From Paracoccaceae bacterium (GTDB lineage Bacteria; Pseudomonadota; Alphaproteobacteria; Rhodobacterales; Rhodobacteraceae): 64,000 bases of DNA. The translations under genes were made by a program, and so were the position numbers. Location of the stretch: positions 1 to 64,000 of the forward strand of contig JAPPHA010000023.1 of NCBI GenBank assembly GCA_028874915.1, written 5' to 3'. The notes beneath the pieces were generated by a model. That model made no database searches and was not told the origin of the DNA. It saw only the letters and a list, made by a program, of their open reading frames with translations. The stretch's first letter is position 1. Each line of letters starts with the position of its first letter. Shown piece by piece: positions 47,736 through 60,444 of this stretch.

Positions 47736-49007
47736 ATGACCGGCCCAATACGGCTTTTTCTGGTTGCCGGCGAAACATCCGGAGACCGGCTGGGCGCCTT
47801 GCTGATCCATCGTCTTCGCGAGCGGACTGGTGGCGGGCTCGAAGTGAACGGCGTCGGGGGACCGATGATGCGGGCGGCCGGACTCACCTCGCTCTTTCCG
47901 ATGGAAGACCTTTCCGTCATGGGACTGACCGACGTCCTGGTGCGCCTCCCGTCACTGCTCCGGCGCCTGCGTGAGACGGCGGAAGCGGTCGAACGGACCA
48001 TGCCTCATGCGTTGATCACCATTGACAGCCCCGACTTCAACCTGCGGTTGGCCATCCGGGCGCGGCGACGGGTACCGGGGCTCAGGATCGTCCATTACGT
48101 TGCGCCGACGGTCTGGGCTTGGCGGCCTGGTCGTGCCCGGCGGATGGTCGGGGTCGTCGACCATATTCTGGCATTGCTGCCTTTCGAACCGGCCATCTTT
48201 CGTGGCGTCGGGATCCGTTGCGACTTTGTGGGGCATCCTGCCATTCAGCGACCGGACGCGGCGGCGCTTCGAGAGGCGCAAGAAGACGTCCGGGCGCGCT
48301 GGGTTCGGCCGGGAGAGGATGTTGGTTTTCGCAACGGTGCCGGTTTGACGTCGGACGACGAATGCGGGCCCGTCGTTTTGCTCCCTGGGTCCCGGGCTGG
48401 TGAGATCAGACGAATGGGACCGGTCTTCGAGGGTGTCGTTCGCCGGATCGCCACCGGTACGCATCAGGTGACCTGGCTGGTCCTGGCGGCCGCACCGGTG
48501 GTTGACGAAGTTCGGAATCTGGTCCGGGAGTGGCCCGGAAATGTCGTAGTCATGGAGGCCGAGACTGGTGATCCCGAAGTCGACGCGCTGAAAAAACACG
48601 CCGTCTTCTCGATGGCGAAGGCGGCGTTTGCCACATCGGGAACCGTGGTACTGGAACTGGCGTCTGCAGGATGCCCGATGGTCATCGGGTACCGTGCCGG
48701 CTGGCTGACATCGGCAATGGTTCGCAGGATGGCAACAATTGATTCGGCCAGTCTGGTCAATCTTCTTGTCGGGCGTCAGGCCATACCGGAATTCCTGTTT
48801 GATGACTGTACTCCCGAAACGGTCGCGCCAGCTCTCACCCGGATTCTCGAAAGTGCCGATGAAAGGACCGCGCAGCGTGCGGTCTTCAAGGAGGCCATGG
48901 ACCTCATGGGTGCCGGTTGTGTTGATCCTGTCGGAAAGGCTGCGGAGTCGGTTCTTGACTTCCTTAACAACTCCGGCTGCCGAGACCATGAAATTGTCGC
49001 GGCCTGA
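47736..49007 (+). CDS. lpxB: Lipid A disaccharide synthase
   Basis: The 423-residue GT19 enzyme shows LFLVAGETSGDRLGALLI, GVGGPMMRAAGL, FPMEDLSVMGL, ITIDSPDFNLRLA, VAPTVWAWRPGRARRM and VLLPGSRAGEIRRM. It joins lipid X and UDP-diacylglucosamine. An insert of about 25 residues (WVRPGEDVGFRNGAGLTSDD) before VVLLPGSR makes it longer than usual. It is the last gene of the envelope operon. Confidence 0.94.
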   Translation: MTGPIRLFLVAGETSGDRLGALLIHRLRERTGGGLEVNGVGGPMMRAAGLTSLFPMEDLSVMGLTDVLVRLPSLLRRLRETAEAVERTMPHALITIDSPDFNLRLAIRARRRVPGLRIVHYVAPTVWAWRPGRARRMVGVVDHILALLPFEPAIFRGVGIRCDFVGHPAIQRPDAAALREAQEDVRARWVRPGEDVGFRNGAGLTSDDECGPVVLLPGSRAGEIRRMGPVFEGVVRRIATGTHQVTWLVLAAAPVVDEVRNLVREWPGNVVVMEAETGDPEVDALKKHAVFSMAKAAFATSGTVVLELASAGCPMVIGYRAGWLTSAMVRRMATIDSASLVNLLVGRQAIPEFLFDDCTPETVAPALTRILESADERTAQRAVFKEAMDLMGAGCVDPVGKAAESVLDFLNNSGCRDHEIVAA

Positions 49008-49318
49008 AATTTGCACTCGCGTGCGGGGCTTGGGGCTGACACAACGCACTGTCGGAGCGCCGTCGGGTGGCCGACGCGTGCCGAAATCCGCAAATCCGGA
49101 CGCCTTGAGGTCGTCAATTCGTGCCTGCCTGCACACCGACGGCGCCGGGTCCCCGGTAACTCGATGACCACGCCGGTTCGCGGCCCTGGTTTTGAACCCA
49201 CGACCCGTTCCCGATGCCCGCCGGTCGGACGCGGGCTTCCAGGGCCGAATTCGAGATCCGGAAAGACCGGTCGATTTGTTGGCTTGACCCGGCGGACAAG
49301 GCGTATCAACTTCCGATC

Positions 49319-52114
49319 ATGACACTCAGGGATCGGATAGTGGCGGCACCGGTTCCGTTCGAGCCCGACAATGCGGGAGACCTTTCCGCAATCCTTGAGG
49401 GAGTCGATCCGGACGACGCCCGCGATCCGTTGATCCGGGGAATTGCCTGCAACAGCCCGTATCTCTTCGGACTGATGATGCGGGAATCAGCCTGGTTGCA
49501 AAACGCCTGGGACCAGGGTCCGGAACAGAGTTTTCACGAGATCCTCGATCTGGTCCGTGCCGAACCCGGCCCTCGCGGCCTGCCCGCACAGCTCAGGATT
49601 GCCAAACGCCGGGCAGCACTCCTGATCGCACTCTGCGATCTTGGCGGTGTTTGGGATCTGTTGACGGTTACGGCGCAGTTGACCCGGTTTGCGGATACCG
49701 TCGTAGATACTGGACTTAAGCGCCTGATGCGGGATCGTTTTCGCTTGGGTCGGCTTCAAGGCCTCGACGAAGCGCAGGTTGAGCGTTGTGCTGGAGTTTC
49801 CGTTCTTGCGATGGGAAAGATGGGGGCTGGGGAACTCAATTACTCGTCCGACATCGATCTGATTGTGATTTCCGATGCCACGGATCTCCCTCCGGATTCT
49901 GTTGGTGATCTCCGTGCTTCCTTTGTCCGGATTACCCGTCAATTGGTCCGTCTGCTCTCGGATGTGACCCGGGACGGATATGTTTTCAGGACGGATCTTC
50001 GCCTCCGGCCCAACCCGTCGACAACGCCTGTCTGCGTCTCCAGTGAGGCCGCGCTTCGGTACTACGAAAGCACTGGCCGAACCTGGGAACGCGCGGCGTT
50101 GATCAAGGCACGTTCCGCTGCCGGAGATGTCGCCGCCGGTCGCCGATTCCTCGACCAGATCGCCCCCTTCATCTGGCGACGTCACCTCGACTTTGCCACC
50201 GTCGACGCCGCTCATGACATGCAGAACCGCATTCGCCAGCACAAGGGCCTGGCCGGTCCGATTCGCCTTGAAGCCCACAACATGAAACTGGGCCCCGGCG
50301 GTATCCGGCAAATCGAATTTTTCGCCCAGACACTGCAACTGATCACGGGCGGTCGCGATCCCGAGGTCCGGGAACCCGGAACGGTCGGTGCTCTTCGTGT
50401 CCTGTCGGCAAAAGGCTGGATTCCCGAAGAAACCGCCAACTTTCTGATCGAAGCCTATCGACAGCACCGGATCCTCGAACACCGCCTGCAAATGGTGCAG
50501 GACATCCAGACCCAGACCTTGCCGTCAGACGAATCCGGAATGTCCAGGATTGCAGCCTTCTGTGGATACACCGATGAGGAGGCGTTCCGTTCCGACACTC
50601 GCGAAAGGCTGGAAGAAGTCTACCGGATCTGCAGTCAGTTCTTTGAAAGAAAGACACCGTCGAATGGTGACGAAAACGCGGACCCGGTCGACCCGACGTT
50701 GATCGAGTTGTCCGACGGGTGGCCGAGCCTTCCGGTTCTCCGGTCCCCGAATGCCCTTCCTGTATTCGAACGGGTTCGACCCAAGATACTCTCGCGTCTC
50801 ACCGCGGCCGACGATCCGGACCTGGCGGCGGCGCGGTTCGACGGATTCCTTCGGGGTCTGCCCACAGGTGTGCAGTTGTTTTCCCTGTTCGAGACCAACC
50901 CACCTCTGCTGGATCTGTTAATTGATGTCTGTTCGAACGCACCGGGCCTGGCCGACTACTTGGCCAAGAATGCGACAGTCATCGAAGCACTGTTCGATCC
51001 AGTGTTCTTCCAGCCGATGGGCGATCGTGACGAGCTGGTTGAAGATCTGGCGATCGTCCTGGCGACGACTCCGGATTACGAGGCGCGACTGAATGCCGCG
51101 CGAATCTGGATGCACAAGAAACACTTCCAGATCGGCGTTCTGCAATTGCGGGGGATCGCCGGTGTTCTTGAAGCGGCTCAGTCCTATTCCGATCTGGCAG
51201 TATCGTGTGTTCGGGCGCTGCTCCCCGGAGTCGAGTTCCAGTTCACCAGCCGGTATGGGCAGATTCCCGGCATGGGGATCGCAGTCCTTGCCATGGGAAA
51301 GCTCGGATCGGCGGAAATGACCGCGACCTCCGACCTCGACCTTGTCATTGTCTATGACGCGGCAGGACAAGACGCGTCATCCGGCATGAAGCCGCTTGCC
51401 GCGACAACCTATTTTTCGCGCCTCACCCAGACGCTCGTGACAGCGCTTTCGTCCCGGATGACCGAGGGCAAGCTCTACAATGTCGACATGCGGCTCCGGC
51501 CGTCGGGTCGGCAAGGCCCTGTTGCCATCAGTCTGCAGGCTTTCGACGACTACCAGAAGAACCGGGCCTGGACTTGGGAGCATCTGGCGCTGTCCCGTTC
51601 GCGGGTGATCGCCGGTCATCCCGAAACCATGAAGGCAGTCGAAGGCGTCAGGCGTAGCGTCCTGCTTCAGGAACGGGACAGTCAATCGGTCTTCGCGGAT
51701 GTTGCCAACATGCGCGAACGGATTGCGGCCAATCGGAAGCATGACAGTGTCTGGAACGTCAAGACCCGCCCCGGAGGCTTGCTCGAAATCGAACTCCTGG
51801 CCCAGGCCCTGGCCCTGGTTTCCAATTCAACGGATCGGCACCCGAAGGAACAGCTGGCATCTGCGGCGGCCCGGGGCTGGCTCGGCCCGGCTGATCTTTC
51901 GACCTTGACCGCGACCCATGATCTGTTGGTGCAGGTCCAACATGTGCTTCGGTTGCTCGCCCATGAACGCTTTGAAATTGACAGGTTGGGGGCGGGCGGC
52001 CAAGCCGTGCTCCTGTCGCTGACGGGACGTGAGACCGTGGACGAGCTCAGGGAGCATCTGATGACGGGAATGTCCGACTGCGAGGGGATCGTCAACCGGA
52101 CGCTCCAGTGTTGA
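49319..52114 (+). CDS. glnE: Bifunctional glutamine synthetase adenylyltransferase/adenylyl-removing enzyme
   Basis: The protein (931 residues from this start) has two nucleotidyltransferase modules: GAGELNYSSDIDLIVISD in the N-terminal half (de-adenylylation) and SAEMTATSDLDLVIVYD in the C-terminal half (adenylylation). Regulatory segments between and after include RLEAHNMKLGPGGIRQIEFF and TRPGGLLEIELLAQA. It adjusts glutamine synthetase activity to nitrogen status; amt at 59 kb is in the same pathway. ATG 49319 fits the family N-terminus (LRDRIVAAPVPFEPD); the frame is open to an ATG at 49214, and neither has a clear ribosome site. Confidence 0.93.
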   Translation: MTLRDRIVAAPVPFEPDNAGDLSAILEGVDPDDARDPLIRGIACNSPYLFGLMMRESAWLQNAWDQGPEQSFHEILDLVRAEPGPRGLPAQLRIAKRRAALLIALCDLGGVWDLLTVTAQLTRFADTVVDTGLKRLMRDRFRLGRLQGLDEAQVERCAGVSVLAMGKMGAGELNYSSDIDLIVISDATDLPPDSVGDLRASFVRITRQLVRLLSDVTRDGYVFRTDLRLRPNPSTTPVCVSSEAALRYYESTGRTWERAALIKARSAAGDVAAGRRFLDQIAPFIWRRHLDFATVDAAHDMQNRIRQHKGLAGPIRLEAHNMKLGPGGIRQIEFFAQTLQLITGGRDPEVREPGTVGALRVLSAKGWIPEETANFLIEAYRQHRILEHRLQMVQDIQTQTLPSDESGMSRIAAFCGYTDEEAFRSDTRERLEEVYRICSQFFERKTPSNGDENADPVDPTLIELSDGWPSLPVLRSPNALPVFERVRPKILSRLTAADDPDLAAARFDGFLRGLPTGVQLFSLFETNPPLLDLLIDVCSNAPGLADYLAKNATVIEALFDPVFFQPMGDRDELVEDLAIVLATTPDYEARLNAARIWMHKKHFQIGVLQLRGIAGVLEAAQSYSDLAVSCVRALLPGVEFQFTSRYGQIPGMGIAVLAMGKLGSAEMTATSDLDLVIVYDAAGQDASSGMKPLAATTYFSRLTQTLVTALSSRMTEGKLYNVDMRLRPSGRQGPVAISLQAFDDYQKNRAWTWEHLALSRSRVIAGHPETMKAVEGVRRSVLLQERDSQSVFADVANMRERIAANRKHDSVWNVKTRPGGLLEIELLAQALALVSNSTDRHPKEQLASAAARGWLGPADLSTLTATHDLLVQVQHVLRLLAHERFEIDRLGAGGQAVLLSLTGRETVDELREHLMTGMSDCEGIVNRTLQC

Positions 52115-52262
52115 ACGGGGTCACAAACCGATCAGGCAAACCGGGACCGAACGGAATCCGGTTGGAATCCAGGCTCCAGCTTCGCTGGTTGCCGGATGAA
52201 CCCGGGAGTTCCGGAAAATTTCGGACCATGGCCGTGAAGGTCTGCCCGCGGGAAGGCGGCAG

Positions 52263-52571
52263 GTGAGTTCCGAGCGTCCCTTGAAGGGTCGGCTGGATTC
52301 CGACCCCCGCGGGTTGATATTCGAAGCCTACCGGATCGAGGGAATCTCTGAGGCAGAGTGCCGGACGATCTTTCTCGACTGGGTACTCGGGGTTCCGGCC
52401 TGGATGGACATCGAAGATTGTCTCAGGGACCTTCATGCAGAGTACAGTCCGTCGAACGTGGACCATCCGATGACCCGAATCCTTGAGGAGGGCATGCAGC
52501 AATCGGTGCCAGTCCGGAGGCGAAACCGCCGGCGGGCGCGTTCGACACGGTGGCCGAACGCGCAGACCTGA
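52263..52571 (+). CDS. Conserved small alphaproteobacterial protein of unknown function
   Basis: The 102-residue protein has PRGLIFEAYRIEGISEAECR, TIFLDWVLGVP and DHPMTRILEEGM, a pattern I recall from uncharacterised alphaproteobacterial proteins of this size. The start is GTG 52263 after an AAGG-containing purine-rich site. The tail is Arg-rich. It lies 148 bases after glnE on the same strand and may be co-transcribed. No function can be assigned. Confidence 0.6.
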   Translation: MSSERPLKGRLDSDPRGLIFEAYRIEGISEAECRTIFLDWVLGVPAWMDIEDCLRDLHAEYSPSNVDHPMTRILEEGMQQSVPVRRRNRRRARSTRWPNAQT

Positions 52572-53108
52572 TCCGTTGTTGCCGGGACAAGACGTTCGAC
52601 CACTTGCACGATCAACCCGTACGGTGGCGTTGTAGTCTTCGGCCCTCGAAACCGGATCGTGCACAGAGTCCGAGTTTCCGGTTCTCGCGCGCCGAAGGCC
52701 CCGGAACCCCGAGAGCCAAATCTGCCGTCGCAATGCGGTGTTGTTTCCGACTTCCGGGATTGCGGTCCATGCGCGAATGCGCGATCGCCCTTTTCGTCAA
52801 AGTTCGGCCAACAATCAGACGCCCGGCCAACGTCGGTCAGCTCACATACGACGCGTCATCCAGTTTCGTCATTCGTGTTGCGGTGTCGGGATAGGTCGCT
52901 GTTCCCTGGAAGAAACCATTCGAGCCGCAATGACAGTTCCGGCCGTTCCTTGCCGTCAGGAGCCAGGGGCCGGGACCCGCCCCGGCCCCGGTTCGTCGGC
53001 GCACCGGACGCCTGGCCATGAGCCCCACCCCGCGAGTGGCGGCCGTATCGGCGGCGTCTGTCGGACGGCGCAGTGGGCCCCCCCGTTTCCAGGGCGGCGG
53101 CACCGGAA
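52572..53108. other. Intergenic region between convergent small gene and katG
   Basis: About 540 bases with no convincing gene. The right half is very GC-rich and gives only Arg/Pro/Gly-rich frames. No clear terminator for katG was seen. Confidence 0.4.
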
Positions 53109-55950
<2,842 letters not shown>

Positions 55951-56919
55951 ATGGACGTGAGCATGGATGGGACGAGACAGACGGTTGCCGACAGGCATCC
56001 TGAACACGCCCGGCGAACGTCGACGCCGGCTGTCCGGAAACCCGCGTGGATTCGGGTTCGGGCGCCGGCATCTGCGGGTTACGCAAGAACCCGGGACATT
56101 ATTCGCGACAATCGCCTCGCGACTGTCTGCGAAGAAGCGGCCTGTCCAAACATTGGTGAATGCTGGGCGAAGGGCCATGCAACCATGATGATCATGGGCG
56201 ACATTTGTACGCGGGGTTGCACCTTCTGCAATGTTGCAACCGGCCGGCCGGATGCGCTCGATCCCTTTGAACCGGCCCGGGTGGCCAGTGCCGTCATGCG
56301 GCTCGGGCTTAGTCATGTGGTCATCACCTCCGTCGACCGCGACGATCTAGCCGACGGCGGGGCAGGGCATTTCGCCCGAACGATCCGGACGCTTCGGAGA
56401 AAGTCTCCGGGGACCACGATCGAAGTCTTGACCCCCGACTTTCTGCGATGCGAAAGCGAGGCTCTTGAGGAGGTCATTGATGCCGGACCTGACGTCTTCA
56501 ATCACAATCTCGAGACGGTTCCGGGACTCTACCCGGAGGTGCGTCCTGGAGCTCGTTATTTTCACTCCCTTCGGCTGCTGCAGCGGGTCAAGGAGAGAGA
56601 TCCGGCCATGTTCACGAAGTCAGGAATCATGGTCGGCCTGGGAGAAAGGCTGCTGGAAGTCCATCAAGTCATGGATGACCTGAGGTCTGCCGGGGTAGAC
56701 TTCCTGACCATCGGCCAATACCTCCAGCCGACGCCGAAGCATCACCCGGTTCGACGTTTTGTAACACCCGAAGAATTTTCCGCCTTGGAATCCATGGCGT
56801 TTGGCAAGGGATTCCTGCTGGTCTCGGCATCACCCTTGACCCGGTCGAGTTACCATGCCGGCGACGACTTCAATCGTCTGCGTGAGGCACGGAAGCAGGC
56901 GTTGGCAGGGGAGAGATGA
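55951..56919 (+). CDS. lipA: Lipoyl synthase
   Basis: The 322-residue radical SAM enzyme has the auxiliary-cluster cysteines in [13 protein letters not shown], the radical SAM motif [45 protein letters not shown] and the C-terminal Ser ligand in TRSSYHAG. It inserts two sulfurs into octanoyl groups of lipoyl domains. ATG 55951 is 7 nt after AGGAG; the Met two codons earlier is only 1 nt from it, and the longer frame upstream is unsupported. Confidence 0.95.
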   Translation: MDVSMDGTRQTVADRHPEHARRTSTPAVRKPAWIRVRAPASAGYARTRDIIRDNRLATVCEEAACPNIGECWAKGHATMMIMGDICTRGCTFCNVATGRPDALDPFEPARVASAVMRLGLSHVVITSVDRDDLADGGAGHFARTIRTLRRKSPGTTIEVLTPDFLRCESEALEEVIDAGPDVFNHNLETVPGLYPEVRPGARYFHSLRLLQRVKERDPAMFTKSGIMVGLGERLLEVHQVMDDLRSAGVDFLTIGQYLQPTPKHHPVRRFVTPEEFSALESMAFGKGFLLVSASPLTRSSYHAGDDFNRLREARKQALAGER

Positions 56920-57083
56920 TCCGTCGAGCGGGATCGCCATCAGGGATCGTGCATCGAACGGGTGTTCCCGAACTTCGCGTGGCGGTCGAAATGGCGACTT
57001 CGCCGATAGTCCCTTGCGTACGGAACAGCCCTTGCAGAAGACCCCGGTACGGCGATCGAGCTCGAGTGCCTCGCGGGTTCGCC

Positions 57084-57674
57084 TCAAGTGGCGCCGTCAG
57101 CAGTATTGTCCGGATCCATGAATCGCACGGCGCCGATATAGGGAAGATTGCGGTTTCTCTGGGCATAGTCGATGCCATACCCGACCACAAACCGGTCCGG
57201 AATCTCGAAACCGGTCCACGTTGCCGTGACATCGACTTCGCGCCGGGACGGCTTGTCGAGCAGGGCACAGACTTCGAGGCGCCCGGGGCTGCGGGCCTCA
57301 AGCAGTGTCAGGACATGTCGCAGGGTTCGGCCGGTGTCGACGATATCCTCGACGACCAAAAGGTCCCGGCCTGAAACTTCTCCTCGCAAGTCCTTGATGA
57401 TACGGACTTCTCTTGAGGATTCGAGGCCGAATCCATAGGATGTTGCCTCGAGGAAATCGACTTCAACCGGCAGATCCAGTTCGCGAACCAGGTCGGCAAT
57501 GAAGACAAAGGACCCCCTGAGCAGGCCTACGACAATCAACTGGTCGGTGCCCGAGAAATGATCAGAAATGTCTTTGGCCAGGGATTCAACCCTGGCGGCA
57601 ATGGACTTTGCGGAAATCATCGGTTCAACGATATAGACAGCGCCGCGAAGGTCCCGATGCAAAGTGCCCGTCAT
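57084..57674 (-). CDS. hpt: Hypoxanthine phosphoribosyltransferase
   Basis: The 196-residue protein has the PRPP loop [14 protein letters not shown], the flexible-loop region [17 protein letters not shown], and the C-terminal [20 protein letters not shown]. It salvages hypoxanthine (and possibly guanine) to nucleotides. The N-terminus [15 protein letters not shown] fits the family, so ATG 57674 is used. It sits between lipA and ratA on the opposite strand and interrupts a pair that is often adjacent in alphaproteobacteria. Confidence 0.92.
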   Translation of the reverse strand: MTGTLHRDLRGAVYIVEPMISAKSIAARVESLAKDISDHFSGTDQLIVVGLLRGSFVFIADLVRELDLPVEVDFLEATSYGFGLESSREVRIIKDLRGEVSGRDLLVVEDIVDTGRTLRHVLTLLEARSPGRLEVCALLDKPSRREVDVTATWTGFEIPDRFVVGYGIDYAQRNRNLPYIGAVRFMDPDNTADGAT

Positions 57675-57758
57675 ATGGCTGGGTCTCCCGTGCCTGTTGC
57701 CGTTTCACCGTTGTTCGCGGCGATTCCGGCCATCAAGTCGGCGCCGGACGGGACGGTT

Positions 57759-57797
57759 GGACCAAAGTCGAGAATGACGGGCTCTCGACTTTGGTCC
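57759..57797. repeat. Perfect 15-bp inverted repeat in the divergent hpt-ratA spacer
   Basis: GGACCAAAGTCGAGA, a 9-base loop, and TCTCGACTTTGGTCC. Both arms match at all 15 positions. It lies 85 bases before hpt and 60 before ratA, within the 5' region of both, where it could be an operator or an mRNA hairpin. There is no T-run. Confidence 0.9.
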
Positions 57798-57856
57798 GCT
57801 CACCTGGAGTACAAGTCGCGGTTTGGACCCCGTCACATGGATTCGCGAGGTGCCAC

Positions 57857-58327
57857 ATGATCCGGCATGATGTCCGGAAGACTGTCAGGTGGCTTCCGGA
57901 AGACATGTTCGCGATCGTCGCCGACATCGAAGCCTATCCAGAATTCCTGCCTTGGTGCTCCGGCGCACGAGTATACCACCGGTCCCGTTCAGGCAAAGTC
58001 GAAACGCTTGAGACCGAACTCACGGTTTCATTCAAGGTCATCACGGAAAGCTATCGCAGCCGAGTGACCTTGGATCCGGAAAACCTCCGGATTGGCGTGG
58101 CCAATCTTGGTGGGCTGTTTCGAACCCTCGAATCCGGCTGGGCATTCCGGCGCGTTGCCTCAGGTTGCGAGATCGATTTCTTTATCGAATTCGAGTTCAA
58201 GTCGGCTGTGCTTGGACGGGTCATGGGGCTGATGTTCGACCGGGCGATGCGCCGGATGGTTGCGGCATTCGAAGACCGGGCCGAAGCGATTTACGGATGG
58301 TCAACAGGCGAGACTGCGTCGTTTTGA
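57857..58327 (+). CDS. RatA/Coq10-like START-domain protein
   Basis: The 156-residue protein is of the polyketide cyclase/START class: WLPEDMFAIVADIEAYPEFL, PWCSGARVYHRS, ETELTVSFKVITESYRSRV, and the C-terminal FEDRAEAIYG. Relatives are Coq10, which handles ubiquinone, and the E. coli RatA protein, reported to affect 70S assembly; the ubiquinone role is more likely here (inference). ATG 57857 has GAGGTG about 6 nt upstream. The longer frame upstream runs through the inverted repeat and is not coding. Confidence 0.88.
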   Translation: MIRHDVRKTVRWLPEDMFAIVADIEAYPEFLPWCSGARVYHRSRSGKVETLETELTVSFKVITESYRSRVTLDPENLRIGVANLGGLFRTLESGWAFRRVASGCEIDFFIEFEFKSAVLGRVMGLMFDRAMRRMVAAFEDRAEAIYGWSTGETASF

Positions 58328-58448
58328 CCTGCACTCCGTTCGGTGCTCCTGACGGCAGGTCGACATGAAGGCATCCCGGTTTCGTGCCATCAGGCGGGTC
58401 CGGCGACAGTGACGGCGGAAACGGTGACCGGCGGAGACGGTGCAGTGG

Positions 58449-58475
58449 AGCGGGACAATGGGACACCGTCCCGCT
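58449..58475. terminator. Inverted repeat between convergent ratA-like and amt genes
   Basis: AGCGGGAC (58449-58456) and GTCCCGCT (58468-58475) pair over 8 bp around an 11-base loop, and nearly extend further. Location between two convergent stops fits a bidirectional terminator, though there is no T-run. Confidence 0.45.
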
Positions 58476-58493
58476 TCCTGGTCCTGGAGGTCT

Positions 58494-59675
58494 TCAGGAC
58501 GAAAGGTCGTAGGCCTGCTCGCCGTGGGTCGCGAGATCCAGCCCGCTTTCCTCGATGTCTTCGGCGACGCGCATCGGGATCAGAAGTCCCACAAACTTGG
58601 CAAGAATGATCGTCACGAATACGGTAAAGAGACCGACGATGATTGCAGAACCGATCTGCGCCACGAAGCTCCCTTGGCCGAACACGGCAATCATGATGAT
58701 GCCGAAGACGCCGCCAACGCCATGGACCGCGAAGACGTCGAGGGAGTCGTCGATCTTCAGTTTGCCCTTGATCACTGAGCAGGCCTCTTGACAGAGGACG
58801 CCAGCGACGCCGCCAATGACGAGAGCGGCGACGGGACCCACGAAACCCGAAGCCGGCGTGATCGATGCCAGACCGGCAATGGTTCCCGTGACCATTCCTA
58901 CCAGCGAGACCTTTCCGAATTTGATTTTTTCCCAGAGTGCCCAGGTCAGTGATGCCGCAGCAGCCGAAATATGGGTGACGGCGAGGGCCATGGCAGCGCC
59001 TCCATCGGCAGCCAGCTGCGAACCGCCGTTGAATCCGAACCAGCCGACCCAGAGCATGGCAGCACCGATCATCACATAGCCAGGATTGTGCGGTACCGTG
59101 GGGTTTTTCCGCCGGGCCCCAAGGAGAATCACCAGGACGAGAGCGGTAACTCCGGCCGTTTCGTGGACCACGATTCCGCCGGCGAAGTCGCGGACGCCAG
59201 TCTCGCCGAAGATGCCGCCGTCAGCGAGGAAACCGCCTCCCCAGATCCAATTGGCGACCGGGGCGTAGCAGACGAGGGACCAGAGCGCCATGAACAGGAG
59301 GACAAAGCCGAAATTGATCCTCTCGACGAAGGCACCGACGATCAGGGCCGGAGTGATGATCGCAAAGGTCATCTGAAAGGCAAAGAAAAGAACTTCCGGC
59401 AACGTACCACTGAGCGAATCCGGCGTGATGCCTGCAAGGAAGGCGCTCCCGAGTCCGCCCCACCAAGGCGCCGCGGACGCTCCGAACGCTATGGAGTACC
59501 CGGCGGCCAGCCAGACAACCGACATCAGACAGGCGATGGCGTAACACTGCGTGAGAACGGACAGGACACTACGCGCCCGGACCAACCCCCCGTAGAACAG
59601 AGCTAGCCCTGGCAGCGTCATGAACAGGACCAGTGTCGTTGCGACAATGATCCAGGCGGTATCGGCTGCATTCAT
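58494..59675 (-). CDS. amt: Ammonium transporter
   Basis: The 393-residue protein has 11 hydrophobic helices with the family phrases FMTLPGLALFYGGLVR, FAFQMTFAIITPALIVGAF, ERINFGFVLLFMALWS, YAPVANWIWGGGFL, DFAGGIVVHETAGVTAL (first pore His) and DVFAVHGVGGVFGI (second pore His). It conducts ammonium into the cell. ATG 59675 has GAGAGG 8 nt upstream. No glnK PII gene is adjacent, although the two are usually paired. glnE is 7 kb away. Confidence 0.95.
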   Translation of the reverse strand: MNAADTAWIIVATTLVLFMTLPGLALFYGGLVRARSVLSVLTQCYAIACLMSVVWLAAGYSIAFGASAAPWWGGLGSAFLAGITPDSLSGTLPEVLFFAFQMTFAIITPALIVGAFVERINFGFVLLFMALWSLVCYAPVANWIWGGGFLADGGIFGETGVRDFAGGIVVHETAGVTALVLVILLGARRKNPTVPHNPGYVMIGAAMLWVGWFGFNGGSQLAADGGAAMALAVTHISAAAASLTWALWEKIKFGKVSLVGMVTGTIAGLASITPASGFVGPVAALVIGGVAGVLCQEACSVIKGKLKIDDSLDVFAVHGVGGVFGIIMIAVFGQGSFVAQIGSAIIVGLFTVFVTIILAKFVGLLIPMRVAEDIEESGLDLATHGEQAYDLSS

Positions 59676-59799
59676 CTTTCGATCCTCTCTGGCTGCATTC
59701 GATTTGGCAGCAACCGTTGACTCCGCGGGCTCCGGAGGTGCAACCGGGCAAACAGGACGGTCCACCGGATAGATCGATTTTCAGGATTACGTGCCTAAA

Positions 59800-59828
59800 A
59801 TTAAATCAGAAAATGGTATAGTGGACAA
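59800..59828 (-). promoter_or_regulatory. Candidate sigma-70 promoter of amt
   Basis: On the minus strand TTGTCC (59823-59828), 17 bases, then TTTAAT (59800-59805), inside the most AT-rich patch of this part of the window. The leader to the amt ATG would be about 120 nt. No sigma-54 (-24/-12) site was recognised. Confidence 0.45.
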
Positions 59829-60313
59829 AAGTTATGCAATACCTTTGTCGAGACGAGTTTCGTGGTTGGTATCCTGAAGGAGCGCCGGAATCAGTGTCAA
59901 CGCCGTGTCAACGGATTCGAACCGGACACGGTCCCCGCTGATGGCGCCGAAGTCGTGCCGGCAAGTTCGGGTTGTCCCACGGCCGGCAATGACAAAACAG
60001 ACGCGGCCTTGACGTCAGATATTTTCGGTTCCGTTCGAATCCGAACTCGCAACGATAGTTTGGTTCTTGGGGCGCGGCACGGAGAAGGCGGTGTCGTGCA
60101 CTCGGGACTTCTCGTATCGAAATCACCCCGCCCCGATTCCAGACTCCGCCCATGTTCCTGCGCCGAAAATCGAGGCCCGTTTCCGAACCAGCAAGCATGA
60201 CCCTCGCATCCGGCCGATCTTTTACCGGAAGGAACGCCGCATTCCGTCCCACATCGCCATTTGTGCCATGGCCTTCCGCTGTCTCCAGCACCTGTGCCGG
60301 CGCCTAGCGATCT
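59829..60313. other. Intergenic region between amt and the Tn3-family element
   Basis: About 480 bases without a convincing gene on either strand. It is the native flank of the transposon if the end proposed at 60314 is right. Confidence 0.35.
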
Positions 60314-60349
60314 GGGGCCACCGGATGAGCCCGGACCGCATCCTCTAAG
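60314..60349. repeat. Candidate left terminal inverted repeat of the Tn3-family element
   Basis: A 36-base segment begins GGGG and ends CTCTAAG, as the roughly 38-bp ends of Tn3-family elements often do (GGGG outside, TAAG inside). It lies about 95 bases beyond the end of tnpA. The partner repeat is not in the window, so this is only a candidate. Confidence 0.3.
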
Positions 60350-60444
60350 CCCTGAACGCGTTGCAGATCAGCATTGGCCTAAACCCAACATAGGTACCGA
60401 TTCCGCCATAGGGATTTTCATTTTGCCTTGAAAGATTGGTGTTT

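Noticed and set aside
49130-49215. tRNA-like text (GGTTTTGAACCCACGACC and neighbours) before glnE
   Set aside because: The T-loop-like phrase has no matching 5-bp stem and no acceptor or anticodon arms could be folded on either strand.
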